Counted from the first letter of the stretch, positions 1 to 9,013 are shown. The stretch is DNA of 64,000 nucleotides from Terriglobales bacterium (GCA_035561515.1 DATMXP010000031.1:1-64000), one strand, 5' to 3'. Notes: generated by a model from the sequence alone, not told the origin. Numbers and translations: made by a program.

Positions 1-504
1 GATTCTCTGCGCGCCGGACGATTCCCGATCCCTCGCTGCCCACTCCGATTCAATCTCCACCACTCCCACTTGTCGAAACGCGTAATGGCGGAAGCTGCTC
101 CACTTCCAATCGTCCGCGGCCTTCACCAATCCACGCTTTACTGGGTTGTTGTGAATGTATCCTAACTTGACCGCGAACTCTTCGGCATTGCGCACATTGC
201 GGTCGTATCCGCGATCCTGCCAGAACCTTCCTTCCCGCAGCCGCTTGGTGAATGATAACTTCAGGTAGTGCATGGCGTCGGCCAGCGTTTGCCGTTCCGG
301 TTCGCTGACCAGAAGGTGCACGTGCTCTGGCATCACCACATAGCCATAGACACACACGCCAAAGTTAACGCGCATATTCTCAAGACAGGTGAGGAAAAGG
401 TCGTAAGTCGCGGCGGTATTGAATCGCTGCTCTCGGCGATAACAACTAAAAGTAAGAAAGTGCGATTGACCGGAGTAATGGTATCGCCGCAATCCGCTGG
501 GCAT
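1..504 (-). CDS. REP-associated tyrosine transposase (RAYT, IS200/IS605-like Y1 family), 3' end cut by window edge
   Basis: Single-strand DNA transposase-like enzyme of the HUH/Y1 group; relatives act on REP palindromes. Translating the minus strand from the ATG at 504 gives an N-terminus RRYHYSGQSHFLTFSCYRR, then YVVMPEHVHLLVSEP with the HUH-type His-Val-His, then LGYIHNNPVKRGLV, whose Tyr fits the catalytic position, and a KWSSFRHY segment. These are hallmark RAYT motifs. The frame stays open to base 1 (168 codons), so only the extreme C-terminus is missing. No terminal ends of a classical insertion sequence were seen; instead a row of palindromes lies directly upstream (525-905). The family call is firm. 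Whether it is still active cannot be told from sequence. Confidence 0.9.
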   Translation of the reverse strand, partial: MPSGLRRYHYSGQSHFLTFSCYRREQRFNTAATYDLFLTCLENMRVNFGVCVYGYVVMPEHVHLLVSEPERQTLADAMHYLKLSFTKRLREGRFWQDRGYDRNVRNAEEFAVKLGYIHNNPVKRGLVKAADDWKWSSFRHYAFRQVGVVEIESEWAARDRESSGAQRI

Positions 505-524
505 ACAGGAAAACCTAAACCCTG

Positions 525-587
525 TTGGGTGCGGGCGTCTGTGATGCCCGGGTTAGCCCAAAAGCAGGGCGAACCCGGGGCACCCAA
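525..587. repeat. Nested palindrome, REP-like, directly upstream of the RAYT
   Basis: Outer arms TTGGGTGC (525-532) and GCACCCAA (580-587) are perfectly complementary. Inner arms GCCCGGGTT (546-554) and AACCCGGGG (572-580) pair at 8 of 9 positions, and GCCC/GGGC (556-559/567-570) pair inside them. The position beside a RAYT gene and the structure fit a REP element. It may also carry the RAYT leader. Confidence 0.6.
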
Positions 588-634
588 TGACTGTTGGTAG
601 GTGAATAAGAAACGCCAACTGCCGAGCTGCGCTC

Positions 635-695
635 GCGCACACAGACAAGAATGTCTGTGCCACATTTTTGCGCACACAGACAAGAGTGGCTGTGC
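635..695. repeat. Two direct copies of a 26-bp palindromic repeat
   Basis: Copy 1 (635-660) and copy 2 (670-695) match at 24 of 26 bases and start 35 bp apart. Copy 1 contains a perfect stem, CACAGACA-agaa-TGTCTGTG (640-659); copy 2 has one mismatch in the same stem. Tandem palindromes beside a RAYT are typical of REP/BIME-type elements. Confidence 0.65.
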
Positions 696-701
696 GCGTA
701 A

Positions 702-831
702 CCCAGGGCTTCCGCCCTGGGCTAAGTTCGAGAGACAGAGCGGGACCGAGCGTTGCACCTGAAGGTGTGCCCTTTCAAAGATGCAACGTGCCCGATACGA
801 GTCGGGCTATGGAATGTCGCGCCATCGGCGC
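702..831. repeat. Cluster of further REP-like palindromes
   Basis: Four more stems occur here: CCCAGGGC-ttcc-GCCCTGGG (702-721); CGTTGCA (751-757) with TGCAACG (782-788), enclosing CACCT-ga-AGGTG (756-767); GCCCGA-6nt-TCGGGC (790-807); and GCGCC-atc-GGCGC (819-831). No coding frame with convincing protein character covers them. Confidence 0.55.
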
Positions 832-876
832 TCAAACGGCATCGTCATTACATCAATACTCAAGTGGATCAACGAA

Positions 877-905
877 TAGAGGTCGCTCGGGGTGAGCGAC
901 CTCTA
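877..905. terminator. Strong 12-bp stem-loop at the 3' end of the 921-1904 gene (terminator or last REP unit)
   Basis: TAGAGGTCGCTC (877-888), loop GGGGT, GAGCGACCTCTA (894-905) is a perfect 12-bp stem lying 16 bp past the stop codon of the minus-strand gene. There is no T-run on either side, so it may be a REP-type stem acting as an mRNA 3' end rather than a canonical intrinsic terminator. Confidence 0.45.
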
Positions 906-920
906 CGTTCGTTTGCTGAT

Positions 921-1904
921 CTATTTTGCAGTGGCGGATTGGGCGAGGATTGGGGCTGGTGAGCCGAGCGGCACGAAGGTCGCCTTGAAGTCCGGCTTAC
1001 GCGTTGCGTACATGACCCAGGCTGCGCCGACGAGTCCGAAGAGGATGGATAGAAGGCCGCCCTTCGCATCGCTTTCAATCGCCCAGAAGTTTGACACGAC
1101 GAAACTGAGCGATGTGGTGAACGGCAGCGCTTCCTCCTTGGCGAAAGAGAGGGCGTAGAAGAGGGCGTCGCCGAATGCGACGCTGGCAATGGTGAGTACG
1201 CCGATGATCGCGCGCGCGGGCCAGGTGACCTTGCCGACGCCGTACACGACTGCCTTACCGATGACGAAACCGATGAGGATCGCGCCGTAGAGGAAGATGT
1301 AGTGGATGGCGTAGGCGACGCCGCCCCAGAGGATGCTGCCGATGAGAGCGGCGACGATGCCGTAGATGAGGCCGAGGCCGAGGTTGGTATCGAGCTTGTC
1401 GTATTCGGTAGCGGCGGCGTTGAGTTCGTCGTTCACGCGGGACTGGCATCCGGAGCAGTAGTGAACGGGGATGCCGTTCATGAGGCTGACGTTAGGCTCG
1501 CTGGTCTGGCATTTCTCGCATCGTCCGGCGATGGGGGACGCGGTGTTCTTCAGAGCGGCGAAGAGGTTGTCGAAGTCTTCCTTGATGGAATCGGGCTTCG
1601 GTTTGCCCAGGGAGTAAGTACGCACGAGGCGTGCGGTGGATTCATCGGCTTTGGGCTTGGCGAACTTTCCTTTCGCGGCGCCGAGGGCCTCTTCGACCTG
1701 CTTGGGCGCGGCGTTGTTGGCGTAGCGGAAAATGATCTGGACGGCGTTGGCATTGCCTTCAGCTTTGCCGCTACCGAGGGCGACGATATAGCCGTCGCGG
1801 TTGCCGACGAGTGCGCCGGCTTTGTCTCCAAATATGTTGTGCTCCGGGTAATAAGGGATTCCTGTGAGCCGGGAAAGTTCCTGAAGCCACTCCTGTGAGT
1901 TCAT
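921..1904 (-). CDS. Membrane protein of unknown function with a CxxC...CxxC zinc-ribbon-like segment
   Basis: I do not recognise a named family. The 327-residue protein has a soluble N-terminal part (about 1-130), then a four-cysteine segment CEKC ... CSGC (about residues 129-156) that looks like a small zinc ribbon, then three to four hydrophobic stretches from about residue 175 to the end (for example LGLGLIYGIVAALIGSILWG and FLYGAILIGFVIGKAVVYGV). It probably sits in the inner membrane with the zinc module cytoplasmic. It stands alone: the next gene is divergent, 175 bp away. ATG start. Function unknown. Confidence 0.75.
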   Translation of the reverse strand: MNSQEWLQELSRLTGIPYYPEHNIFGDKAGALVGNRDGYIVALGSGKAEGNANAVQIIFRYANNAAPKQVEEALGAAKGKFAKPKADESTARLVRTYSLGKPKPDSIKEDFDNLFAALKNTASPIAGRCEKCQTSEPNVSLMNGIPVHYCSGCQSRVNDELNAAATEYDKLDTNLGLGLIYGIVAALIGSILWGGVAYAIHYIFLYGAILIGFVIGKAVVYGVGKVTWPARAIIGVLTIASVAFGDALFYALSFAKEEALPFTTSLSFVVSNFWAIESDAKGGLLSILFGLVGAAWVMYATRKPDFKATFVPLGSPAPILAQSATAK

Positions 1905-2079
1905 TGGTGCGTCCTTGTATCAAAGGTGATTCGGGGGTATGCGGGAGGACTGTACCTTATTTTGGGCGATTCGAACGAGAAATAACGTTCATGTTCCTTG
2001 TGTGGAACGGGCATTGTCCAGAAGTCACCGTGGTATTTGGAGGCAGACCGTATAATCGTCGGTCTACTTCGAGGTTCTT

Positions 2080-4206
2080 ATGCGCCAACTGCTGCTCGTT
2101 TTTCTATTTCTTGCACCCATGATGATTGCACAGGACCAGACGAAACAAGGCCCGCCACCGACACGCCGTGAAGACGTGAAAGATGTGATCCACGGAGTGA
2201 CGGTAGAAGATCCGTATCGTTGGCTGGAAGACCAGAACTCTCCGGAGACGCGCAAATGGATCGATGCGCAAAACAAGTACACGATGTCGCTGATCGGGGA
2301 TTTGCCATCGCGTCCTTACCTGAAGAAGCGACTGGGTGAGTTGCTGAAGGTGGATGCGACGAAGACGCCGGTGGAGGCGAACGGTCGCGTGTTCTTCCTG
2401 CGGCGTGCGGCGAACCAGGATCAGTATGTGCTTTACATGCAGGCGTCGGCGAAGGCGAAGCCGAAGGTGCTGGTGGATCCGCATCCGATGTCGGCGGACC
2501 ACAGCACGAGCGTGGTCCTGGAGGATGTGATCAAGGACGGATCGCTGGTGTCGTATGGGATCCGGTTGGGCGGCGCGGACGAGGTGGAGGTCCGTTTCCT
2601 GGATGTGAATACCGGGAAGGAGTTGAAAGATGTGCTTCCGGCAGCGCGGTACTTCAACATCGCCATGACGCCGGATCGATCGGGGCTCTATTACGACATC
2701 TTCACGGACGCGGGGCCGCGGGTGCGCTGGCACAAGTTCGGCACGGACGTGAAAGATGACGTGCAGATCTTTGGCGAGGGACTGGGCCGGGAACTGGGCA
2801 CCAGCACGGTAGTCAACGACGACGGTCGGTATGCGTTTACGACGGTGTTTTACGGGTCGTCGGCGGACAAGACAGAGGTGTATTACCTGGACCGCAAGTC
2901 GGGCGCGAAAGAGATGACGCCGCTGATCAAGGCGCAGCCAGGGCAGGACATGAACGCGCGGTTTATCATCGCGCCGGCCGGGGATCGGGTCTTCGTACAT
3001 ACGAATTGGCGGTCGCCGAATGGGCGTGTGTTGTTGATCGACATGAAGCATCCGCTGCGTCCGCACTGGCAGTTCGTGATTCCGGAAGATGCGAATGCGA
3101 CGATTGAGTCGATTGCGGTGACGGGTGGGAAGCTGGCGGTTGCGTATCTGAGGAATGTTGTGTCGGAGATGAAGTTCTTCACGCCGGATGGGCGTCCGGC
3201 GGGAGAGGTGAGCTTTCCGACGATGGGAACGGTGAACAGCTTCTCGGGCCGCTGGGATGGAACGACGGCGTTCTTCCAGTTCAGTTCGTTCCATGTGCCG
3301 GCGACGATTTACCGGTTCAACTCGGCGACAAACACGAAGACGGTGTTCGCGCAGTCGAAGGCACCGGTGAATTCGTCGGCGCTGGAACTGAAGCAGGTCT
3401 GGTATACGTCGAAGGACGGGACGAAGGTGCCGATGTTCCTGCTGTACAAAAAGGGACTGAAGCTGGATGGGGCGGCCCCGGTGTTCCTGACGGGGTACGG
3501 CGGCTTTAACGTAAGCGAGACGCCGGAGTTCCGCGCGACGGCAGTAGTCTGGGCGGAGAATGGCGGCGTATATGCGTTGCCGAACCTGCGTGGAGGTGGC
3601 GAGTTCGGTGAGGCGTGGCATAAGGCCGGCATGATGGAGAACAAGCAGAATGTGTTCGATGACTTCATCGCGGCGGCGGAGTGGCTGGTGGCGAACAAGT
3701 ATACGAATCCGCAGAGACTGGCGGCGTCGGGTGGGTCGAATGGCGGATTGCTGATGGGCGCGATGATGACACAGAGGCCGGATCTGTTCCGGGCGCTGGT
3801 GTGCTCGTATCCGCTGCTGGATATGATCCGGTACCAGGATTTCCTGATCGCGAAGTTCTGGGTGCCGGAGTACGGGTCGTCGGTGGATGCGAAGCAGTTT
3901 GAGTCGATCCTGAAGTACTCGCCGTATCACAACGTGAAGAAGGGAACGGAGTATCCGGCGGTGATGTTTGTGACCGGGGATTCCGATACGCGGGTTGCGC
4001 CGCTACATGCGCGGAAGATGGCGGCGTTGATGCAGTGGGCGCAGGGTGGGAAGAACCCGATCCTGCTGCATTACGACACCAAGGCTGGACACTCGGAAGG
4101 GAGGTCGGTGACAAAGTACATCGAGGACTACACCGACCAGATCAGCTTCCTGTGGTGGCAGCTTGGCGTGGACGTGAAGGAGCAGCCGGCGAAGGCAAAG
4201 AAGTAA
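2080..4206 (+). CDS. Secreted prolyl oligopeptidase (S9A family)
   Basis: Serine peptidase cleaving short peptides after proline. A short hydrophobic signal sequence (residues 1-17, ending IAQ) predicts export, as in the periplasmic POPs of Gram-negative soil bacteria. The N-terminus carries the family's DPYRWLED motif; a beta-propeller occupies roughly residues 80-430; the C-terminal alpha/beta-hydrolase domain has GGSNGG with Ser553, the GDSDTRV loop with Asp636, and KAGHSEG with His671, giving a complete triad in correct order and spacing. At 708 residues it has the usual length. It is monocistronic, followed by a bidirectional terminator shared with the convergent gene at 4273. Confidence 0.96.
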   Translation: MRQLLLVFLFLAPMMIAQDQTKQGPPPTRREDVKDVIHGVTVEDPYRWLEDQNSPETRKWIDAQNKYTMSLIGDLPSRPYLKKRLGELLKVDATKTPVEANGRVFFLRRAANQDQYVLYMQASAKAKPKVLVDPHPMSADHSTSVVLEDVIKDGSLVSYGIRLGGADEVEVRFLDVNTGKELKDVLPAARYFNIAMTPDRSGLYYDIFTDAGPRVRWHKFGTDVKDDVQIFGEGLGRELGTSTVVNDDGRYAFTTVFYGSSADKTEVYYLDRKSGAKEMTPLIKAQPGQDMNARFIIAPAGDRVFVHTNWRSPNGRVLLIDMKHPLRPHWQFVIPEDANATIESIAVTGGKLAVAYLRNVVSEMKFFTPDGRPAGEVSFPTMGTVNSFSGRWDGTTAFFQFSSFHVPATIYRFNSATNTKTVFAQSKAPVNSSALELKQVWYTSKDGTKVPMFLLYKKGLKLDGAAPVFLTGYGGFNVSETPEFRATAVVWAENGGVYALPNLRGGGEFGEAWHKAGMMENKQNVFDDFIAAAEWLVANKYTNPQRLAASGGSNGGLLMGAMMTQRPDLFRALVCSYPLLDMIRYQDFLIAKFWVPEYGSSVDAKQFESILKYSPYHNVKKGTEYPAVMFVTGDSDTRVAPLHARKMAALMQWAQGGKNPILLHYDTKAGHSEGRSVTKYIEDYTDQISFLWWQLGVDVKEQPAKAKK

Positions 4207-4223
4207 GAAGCCTGGGAAATGAG

Positions 4224-4254
4224 AAGGGCGGGTCCAAGTGGCCCGCCCTTTCCT
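4224..4254. terminator. Bidirectional intrinsic terminator between POP and DsbA-like genes
   Basis: AAGGGCGGG (4224-4232) and CCCGCCCTT (4242-4250) form a perfect 9-bp stem followed by a short T-rich stretch on the plus side, placed between two convergent stop codons. Confidence 0.7.
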
Positions 4255-4272
4255 TATCGATAAAGTGAGCTG

Positions 4273-4962
4273 CTATTTCTTCGCGGTGGTTGATTTCTTG
4301 GCGGAGGGCGCGGACTTTGTCTGGGCGATCATGTCGTCGATCATCGCGAACAGGTTGCGGCGGTCCACGACTTCCACGAAGGGAGTGCCGGTCTGCTTGG
4401 TGCTGACGACATAGATGGTCGGCGTGTGCTGGATGTTGACGGAGATTCCCTTGTCCTTGTCTTTGCGAACCGCTGCCGCGAACTTGCCCTGGGGATCGAC
4501 GACGAAAGGAATCGCGACGCCGTTCGCCTTGCCGAACTTCTCAATATAGGAGCGAAGGTTCTGCGGCGTAATGGCGGACTGGTTCTCGTAGATGAAGAGC
4601 CGGAACTTTCTTTCGATCGGGTTCTTCGGGGTGCTCTTGGTGCGCAGGTAATGCGCCATCACCGCAGCTTCAAACGACCAGTTGTGCTGAGGGAGCGGGA
4701 AGTCGTAAACGACCAAGGGGATGTTGTAGGTCTTGGAGGCTTCCTCGAGCAGCGGCGCGGCGTTGGCGCAGTCGGGACACTGAAGATCAGCGAACTCGAC
4801 GAGCGCAACCTTGGCGCCAGCGGGCGGACGAAGGATGGAACTCTTCGTCAGCGGGGCCGAGGAGTCGGGAACGTTTTGAGCATGACCACGAGCGCGAAGT
4901 GCCATAGTTGCGATCAACGCCATGAGCAGCAGGACTGCAATCCTGAGAGCTTTGTTCTTCAT
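4273..4962 (-). CDS. DsbA-family (thioredoxin-fold) thiol:disulfide oxidoreductase, exported
   Basis: Likely periplasmic thiol oxidoreductase. A signal/anchor covers residues 1-28. The thioredoxin-like fold begins at VALVEFADLQCPDC, with redox pair Cys62-Pro-Asp-Cys65, and a later HTPTIYVV segment carries the cis-proline. An alpha-helical insert between them (roughly 85-165) matches the DsbA/DsbG Thioredoxin_4 type rather than plain thioredoxin. The tail is Ala/Ser/Lys-rich. The substrate is unknown; a role in disulfide formation or in reducing cysteine sulfenic acid are both possible. It is single-gene and divergent from the isomerase at 5197, which would also work in the periplasm. Confidence 0.88.
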   Translation of the reverse strand: MKNKALRIAVLLLMALIATMALRARGHAQNVPDSSAPLTKSSILRPPAGAKVALVEFADLQCPDCANAAPLLEEASKTYNIPLVVYDFPLPQHNWSFEAAVMAHYLRTKSTPKNPIERKFRLFIYENQSAITPQNLRSYIEKFGKANGVAIPFVVDPQGKFAAAVRKDKDKGISVNIQHTPTIYVVSTKQTGTPFVEVVDRRNLFAMIDDMIAQTKSAPSAKKSTTAKK

Positions 4963-5196
4963 CGTAAAAAGGGTGTTTCCTTATCTGATGCAGCTACCCG
5001 GACCAGAGATGCTGGGAAGCAGTGCTCCTGAACATCTTACCCGAAATGAACGATACCGCCATTCGGCAGCTTACATTGGCACGGCAGGGTTAGGGAAAGC
5101 GGCGGGGATTAAGGCTGTCGTCCCAGGCGGACGGCGGTGAAGGCAAAGCTCATGTAAAATTGGAGAAGCCACCCAGGTCCCAGGTTTTAAGTATCT

Positions 5197-6306
5197 ATGC
5201 GAAAGTCTCTCGCTTCTATTCTGCTTTTCTTTGCTTTAGCGCTGACACTCCAGGCGGCGGACACCGTTGTGGAGGAGATTGTTGCGCGCGTTAACAACTC
5301 GATCATCACGCGGACGGATTTGGCGCGCTCGAAGGAGCAGATGACCAACGAAGCGCACCAGAAGAATGTCCCGCAGGATGAGATCGACAAGCGGCAGAGC
5401 GACATTCTGCGTGACCTGATCGACCAGCAATTGCTGGTGCAGAAGGCGGCCGACCTGGGGATTACGGGCGATAACGAGCTCATCAAGCGGCTGGACGAGA
5501 TCCGCAAGTCGATGAACCTGAACAGCATGGAAGAGCTGGAGCAGGAAGCGGAGAAGAGCGGCGTATCGTACGAAGATTTCAAGCAGAACCTGCGAAACAG
5601 CATCCTCACGCAGTCGGTAATCGGACGCGAGGTGGGATCGCACATACAGATCACGCCGGAAGAAGTGCAGAAGTTCTACGAGGAACACCAGAAAGAGCTG
5701 GAGCGTCCGGAGCAGGTGGCGTTGAGCGAGATCCTGATCGCACCGGTGAAGCCGGCTCCGAATGCGAAGGAAGGCGATCCGTTGCCGGATCCGACACCGG
5801 AGCAATTGGCTGCCGCCGAACAGAAGGCGCAGCAGGCGCTGGATGAGATCAAGAAGGGTACGAAGTTCGAGGATGTGGCAAAGAAGTACTCCGACGGGCC
5901 GACGGCATCGCAGGGTGGCGCGCTGGGCGAGTTTGGACGCGGCATGCTGGCGAAGGAATTGGAAGAAAAGACGTTCGCGATGAAGCCGGGCGAGGTCACC
6001 GACCCGATCCGCACGCGGCAAGGGTTCGTGCTGCTCAAAGTGATCGACCACACGCAGCCCGGAATTCCTCCGTTGAAGCAGGTGGAGCCGAATATCCAAG
6101 AGGCAATTTACCTTCGGAAGCTACAGCCGGCTTTGCGCGAGTACCTGACGAAGCTGCGGGAAGATGCCTACATCGACATCAAGCCGGGATTCGTGGATAC
6201 GGGCGCGAGTCCGAACCAGAAGAACCCCATCATGGTGGCACAGGACAGCAAGAGCGGCGACGAACAAGGCGAGAAGAAGAAAAAGAAGAGATTTCTGCTG
6301 TTCTAA
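5197..6306 (+). CDS. SurA/PpiC-like periplasmic peptidyl-prolyl isomerase
   Basis: Folding catalyst or chaperone for exported and outer-membrane proteins. Signal peptide at residues 1-20 (FFALALTLQA). A SurA_N-type helical chaperone region follows (about 22-160; IVARVNNSIITRTDL is its typical opening). The parvulin rotamase domain spans about 165-290, with GGALGEFGRGMLAKELEE and EVTDPIRTRQGFVLLKV. One parvulin domain is present instead of the two in E. coli SurA. The C-terminus is a basic KKKKKRFLLF tail. A stem-loop follows the stop codon at 6328. It lies divergent from the DsbA-like gene, a neighbourhood for envelope protein maturation. Confidence 0.93.
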   Translation: MRKSLASILLFFALALTLQAADTVVEEIVARVNNSIITRTDLARSKEQMTNEAHQKNVPQDEIDKRQSDILRDLIDQQLLVQKAADLGITGDNELIKRLDEIRKSMNLNSMEELEQEAEKSGVSYEDFKQNLRNSILTQSVIGREVGSHIQITPEEVQKFYEEHQKELERPEQVALSEILIAPVKPAPNAKEGDPLPDPTPEQLAAAEQKAQQALDEIKKGTKFEDVAKKYSDGPTASQGGALGEFGRGMLAKELEEKTFAMKPGEVTDPIRTRQGFVLLKVIDHTQPGIPPLKQVEPNIQEAIYLRKLQPALREYLTKLREDAYIDIKPGFVDTGASPNQKNPIMVAQDSKSGDEQGEKKKKKRFLLF

Positions 6307-6327
6307 GTCTCAAGCGGGCTTGACGCA

Positions 6328-6352
6328 GGAGCGGTAGAGTCCGCTCCCTTAT
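6328..6352. terminator. Stem-loop terminator after the SurA-like gene
   Basis: GGAGCGG-TAGAGT-CCGCTCC (6328-6347), a perfect 7-bp stem, is followed by CTTATTT. It sits between two convergent genes and could serve both. Confidence 0.6.
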
Positions 6353-7152
6353 TTGAAAAGGACGCGTGATGGAAGTTCCGTTACTTGTCCATTCTTTGTG
6401 ATCAACAGGCTTCGCTCTTCAACGGTCGGAACGCCCGAAATTTTTGTCCGAGGGACAGTCAGACGGAAACCCTTAAAAGTGGTGGCGCCCACGATCCATC
6501 CCTCGTTTGATGCATGACTCCAGATGTCGAAGTTTGGTTTGTGGCCCTTTTTGAATCGGCTCCACCACACCTGAAATCTGTTATTCCATTCGCGAGAATA
6601 TGCGGCGTAAAAGGTCTTCTGGGCTGATTGCAGAAGGTCAAATTCGCTATGAAGTGGAACTCCATCGCTCGGGCCCCAAACAAGAATTTGGTAAAGCATG
6701 GCGATGTTCCGAGCTTCCCAAGCGACAGTGGTTTTCGCTCCAGCATCAAGCATTAGCCTATTGAACTCGGATCCAGCATTATCGCCCGACCACAAACGGT
6801 AAGTTCCTTCATTTTGCGTGTTGACTACAACGTAGCCATAGGAGCCGGGATGACTTTCCGACTGGACGAACAGCGAGTTGCCCTCGACCTCGTAACATTT
6901 GTTCGCCATGACTTCGTAAACAAAGAATCTCTGGTTGAGTTTCCCATCTACAATCTTCGGGTTTACGGTCTCGAATAGTCGTGCCTCGATGTTTTCCTGT
7001 CTGCGTGTATCAAGGCAGCCCACTACCCCCACCGCCCTTATGGCGCTAACGGCACGCAGGCGAGCTACCTGATCAGTGATCGTCGACTGATTGTCGCCTG
7101 CCAAAGAAGGGATAGCCGTAATCACACTGAGGACAAGAGACAGAATCTTCAT
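6349..7152 (-). CDS. Secreted protein of unknown function
   Basis: Not recognised. The 267-residue protein begins with a clear signal peptide (MKILSLVLSVITAIPSLAG). The rest is soluble, mixed alpha/beta, with several aromatic-rich stretches (for example FYAAYSREWNNRFQVWW). The ATG at 7152 was chosen because it starts at the signal peptide; the frame is open further upstream, but that extension has no protein-like character and would overlap the divergent amidase. The stop codon lies inside the stem-loop that also ends the upstream isomerase gene. Confidence 0.7.
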   Translation of the reverse strand: MKILSLVLSVITAIPSLAGDNQSTITDQVARLRAVSAIRAVGVVGCLDTRRQENIEARLFETVNPKIVDGKLNQRFFVYEVMANKCYEVEGNSLFVQSESHPGSYGYVVVNTQNEGTYRLWSGDNAGSEFNRLMLDAGAKTTVAWEARNIAMLYQILVWGPSDGVPLHSEFDLLQSAQKTFYAAYSREWNNRFQVWWSRFKKGHKPNFDIWSHASNEGWIVGATTFKGFRLTVPRTKISGVPTVEERSLLITKNGQVTELPSRVLFK

Positions 7153-7282
7153 TAAGCGTCGCACTCCCGGAACGAAGTGCGAGTAGCATAGTCTTCCATT
7201 GCCGAAATTTGTAGTTACCTCTTGTTCAGTGCGCTGAGGCGAAAATGTGCCGTATAATCCGGCTGCTCTCATGACATTCAAA

Positions 7283-9010
7283 ATGAACCGCCGCGCGTTT
7301 GTCGCGAGCGCCGCCAAGGTGAGCGGAGCCGCGGCTGTGTTTCCACTGCTGTTAGCTGAAGTCGCCGAAGCGAAAGCGGAGATCACGAAAGCGAACATCG
7401 CTTCCGCGGCCGCCCTTGCCGGACTGGAGTTCGACGACCAGCAGCAGGAGATGATGCTCGAAAACCTGCAAAACAGGTTGAAAGCATACGAGGAGTTGCA
7501 CAACCTCAAACTGCCGAACAGTGTGCCTCCGGCGCTGGATTTCAATCCGGTGCTGCCGGGTATGAAGTTCGAGACTGCGCGAACGCCGATGGTGATGAGC
7601 CGTCCGCTGCAAATATCCGCGCCGAGAGATATTGAGGATGTGGCGTTCTGGTCAGTGCGAGACTTGGGCGAGTTGATCAGGCGGAGAAAGGTTTCGTCGC
7701 TGAACCTGACGGAGATGTACCTGGAACGCCTGAAGCGTTACGACCCGTTACTTCATTTCGTGATTACGCTGACAGAAGATCGCGCTACGGCGCAGGCGAA
7801 GGAAGCAGATGGGGATATCGCGCGTGGAAAATATCGCGGGCCACTGCACGGGATTCCGTGGGGTGCGAAGGACCTGCTGGCAGTGAAGGGGTATCCGACG
7901 ACATGGGGCGCGGGCGGATTTGAGAAGCAGAGTTTCGAGGAAGACGCGGAGGTTGTGAAGCGATTGGATCGGGCCGGCGCTGTGTTGGTGGCGAAGACCA
8001 CGCTGGGCGCGCTGGCCATGGGCGACAAATGGTTTGGGGGCATGACGCGAAATCCGTGGAAGCCGGACCAGGGATCGAGCGGATCGTCGGCGGGTTCGTC
8101 GTCGGCGGTGGCAGCGGGGTGTTTGGGATTTGCAATCGGATCAGAGACGCTGGGGTCAATCTCGTCTCCGTGTACGCGTTGCGGCGCAACGGGACTGCGT
8201 CCGACTTTTGGTCGGGTGCCGAGAACCGGCGCGATGGCGTTGTCGTGGAGCATGGATAAACTCGGTCCGATCGGAAGGTACGTGGAGGACTGCGCGATTG
8301 TGTTTTCGGCGATCCACGGACCGGATGGGAAGGACAGGACGGTCCACGACTATGCATTTAACTGGAATGCGAACGTCGACATAAAGAAGCTGCGGATCGG
8401 GTATCTGAAAGAAGACTTCGAATACAAAGCAGACGAAAAGGAAACGGCGGAACAAACAGAACGGCGGCTGCTGCTGAAGAAGTTCGATGAGGCCGCGGTG
8501 GACGTGCTGCGTTCGAAGTTGAAGGTGGATTTAATCCCGCTGGAATTGCCGAACATGCCATGGGGCGCGATGAGGCCGATCCTGGTAGCGGAAGCGGCGG
8601 CTGCCTTTGACGAACTCACGCGTAGCGGGAAAGACAAGCTATTAACCGAACAGGGAAAAGACGACTGGCCGAATACGTTTCGCGCGTCGCGATTGATTCC
8701 GGCGGTGGAGTACATCAACGGAAACCGCGCGCGTATGATCGCCATGCAGAAGGCGGCGGAGATGTTCAGCAAAGCCGACGTGGTGGTGGCGCCGACATTC
8801 AGTTCGCAGTTGCTGATGACGAACTTGACGGGGCATCCGGCGGTGATTCTGCCGAGCGGTTTTAGACCGAGTGATGGTACTCCGGTGAGCCTAACGTTTC
8901 TCGGGGACCTCTTCGGCGAGGCAAAGTTGTTAGCGGTCGCCCGCGCATGGGAGCAGGCGACCGAGTTCCACAAGAAGCATTCGACGCTCGAGGTCGGAAA
9001 GAAAGCTTAA
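7283..9010 (+). CDS. Tat-exported amidase-signature (AS) family enzyme with a GatC-like N-terminal segment
   Basis: Amidase-signature hydrolase acting on an unknown amide, probably in the periplasm. MNRRAFVASAAKVSGAAA is a twin-arginine type leader; ATG 7283 is preferred, though 7271 is possible. Residues about 30-85 (ANIASAAALAGLEF..., PPALDFNP) resemble the small GatC subunit of glutamyl-tRNA amidotransferase. The catalytic Ser-cisSer-Lys set is intact: Lys196 in WGAKDL, Ser268 in SSGSSAGSSS and Ser292 in GSETLGS, with the usual 24-residue spacing between the serines. Residues 300-575 complete the AS fold. It should not be named gatA: there are no tRNA-related neighbours and it has an export signal. 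Confidence 0.9.
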   Translation: MNRRAFVASAAKVSGAAAVFPLLLAEVAEAKAEITKANIASAAALAGLEFDDQQQEMMLENLQNRLKAYEELHNLKLPNSVPPALDFNPVLPGMKFETARTPMVMSRPLQISAPRDIEDVAFWSVRDLGELIRRRKVSSLNLTEMYLERLKRYDPLLHFVITLTEDRATAQAKEADGDIARGKYRGPLHGIPWGAKDLLAVKGYPTTWGAGGFEKQSFEEDAEVVKRLDRAGAVLVAKTTLGALAMGDKWFGGMTRNPWKPDQGSSGSSAGSSSAVAAGCLGFAIGSETLGSISSPCTRCGATGLRPTFGRVPRTGAMALSWSMDKLGPIGRYVEDCAIVFSAIHGPDGKDRTVHDYAFNWNANVDIKKLRIGYLKEDFEYKADEKETAEQTERRLLLKKFDEAAVDVLRSKLKVDLIPLELPNMPWGAMRPILVAEAAAAFDELTRSGKDKLLTEQGKDDWPNTFRASRLIPAVEYINGNRARMIAMQKAAEMFSKADVVVAPTFSSQLLMTNLTGHPAVILPSGFRPSDGTPVSLTFLGDLFGEAKLLAVARAWEQATEFHKKHSTLEVGKKA

Positions 9011-9013
9011 TCG

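Noticed and set aside
2104..3930. Long open frame on the minus strand opposite the prolyl oligopeptidase
   Set aside because: It has Arg/His-rich low-complexity composition with no fold motifs and is wholly antisense to a gene with a complete catalytic triad.
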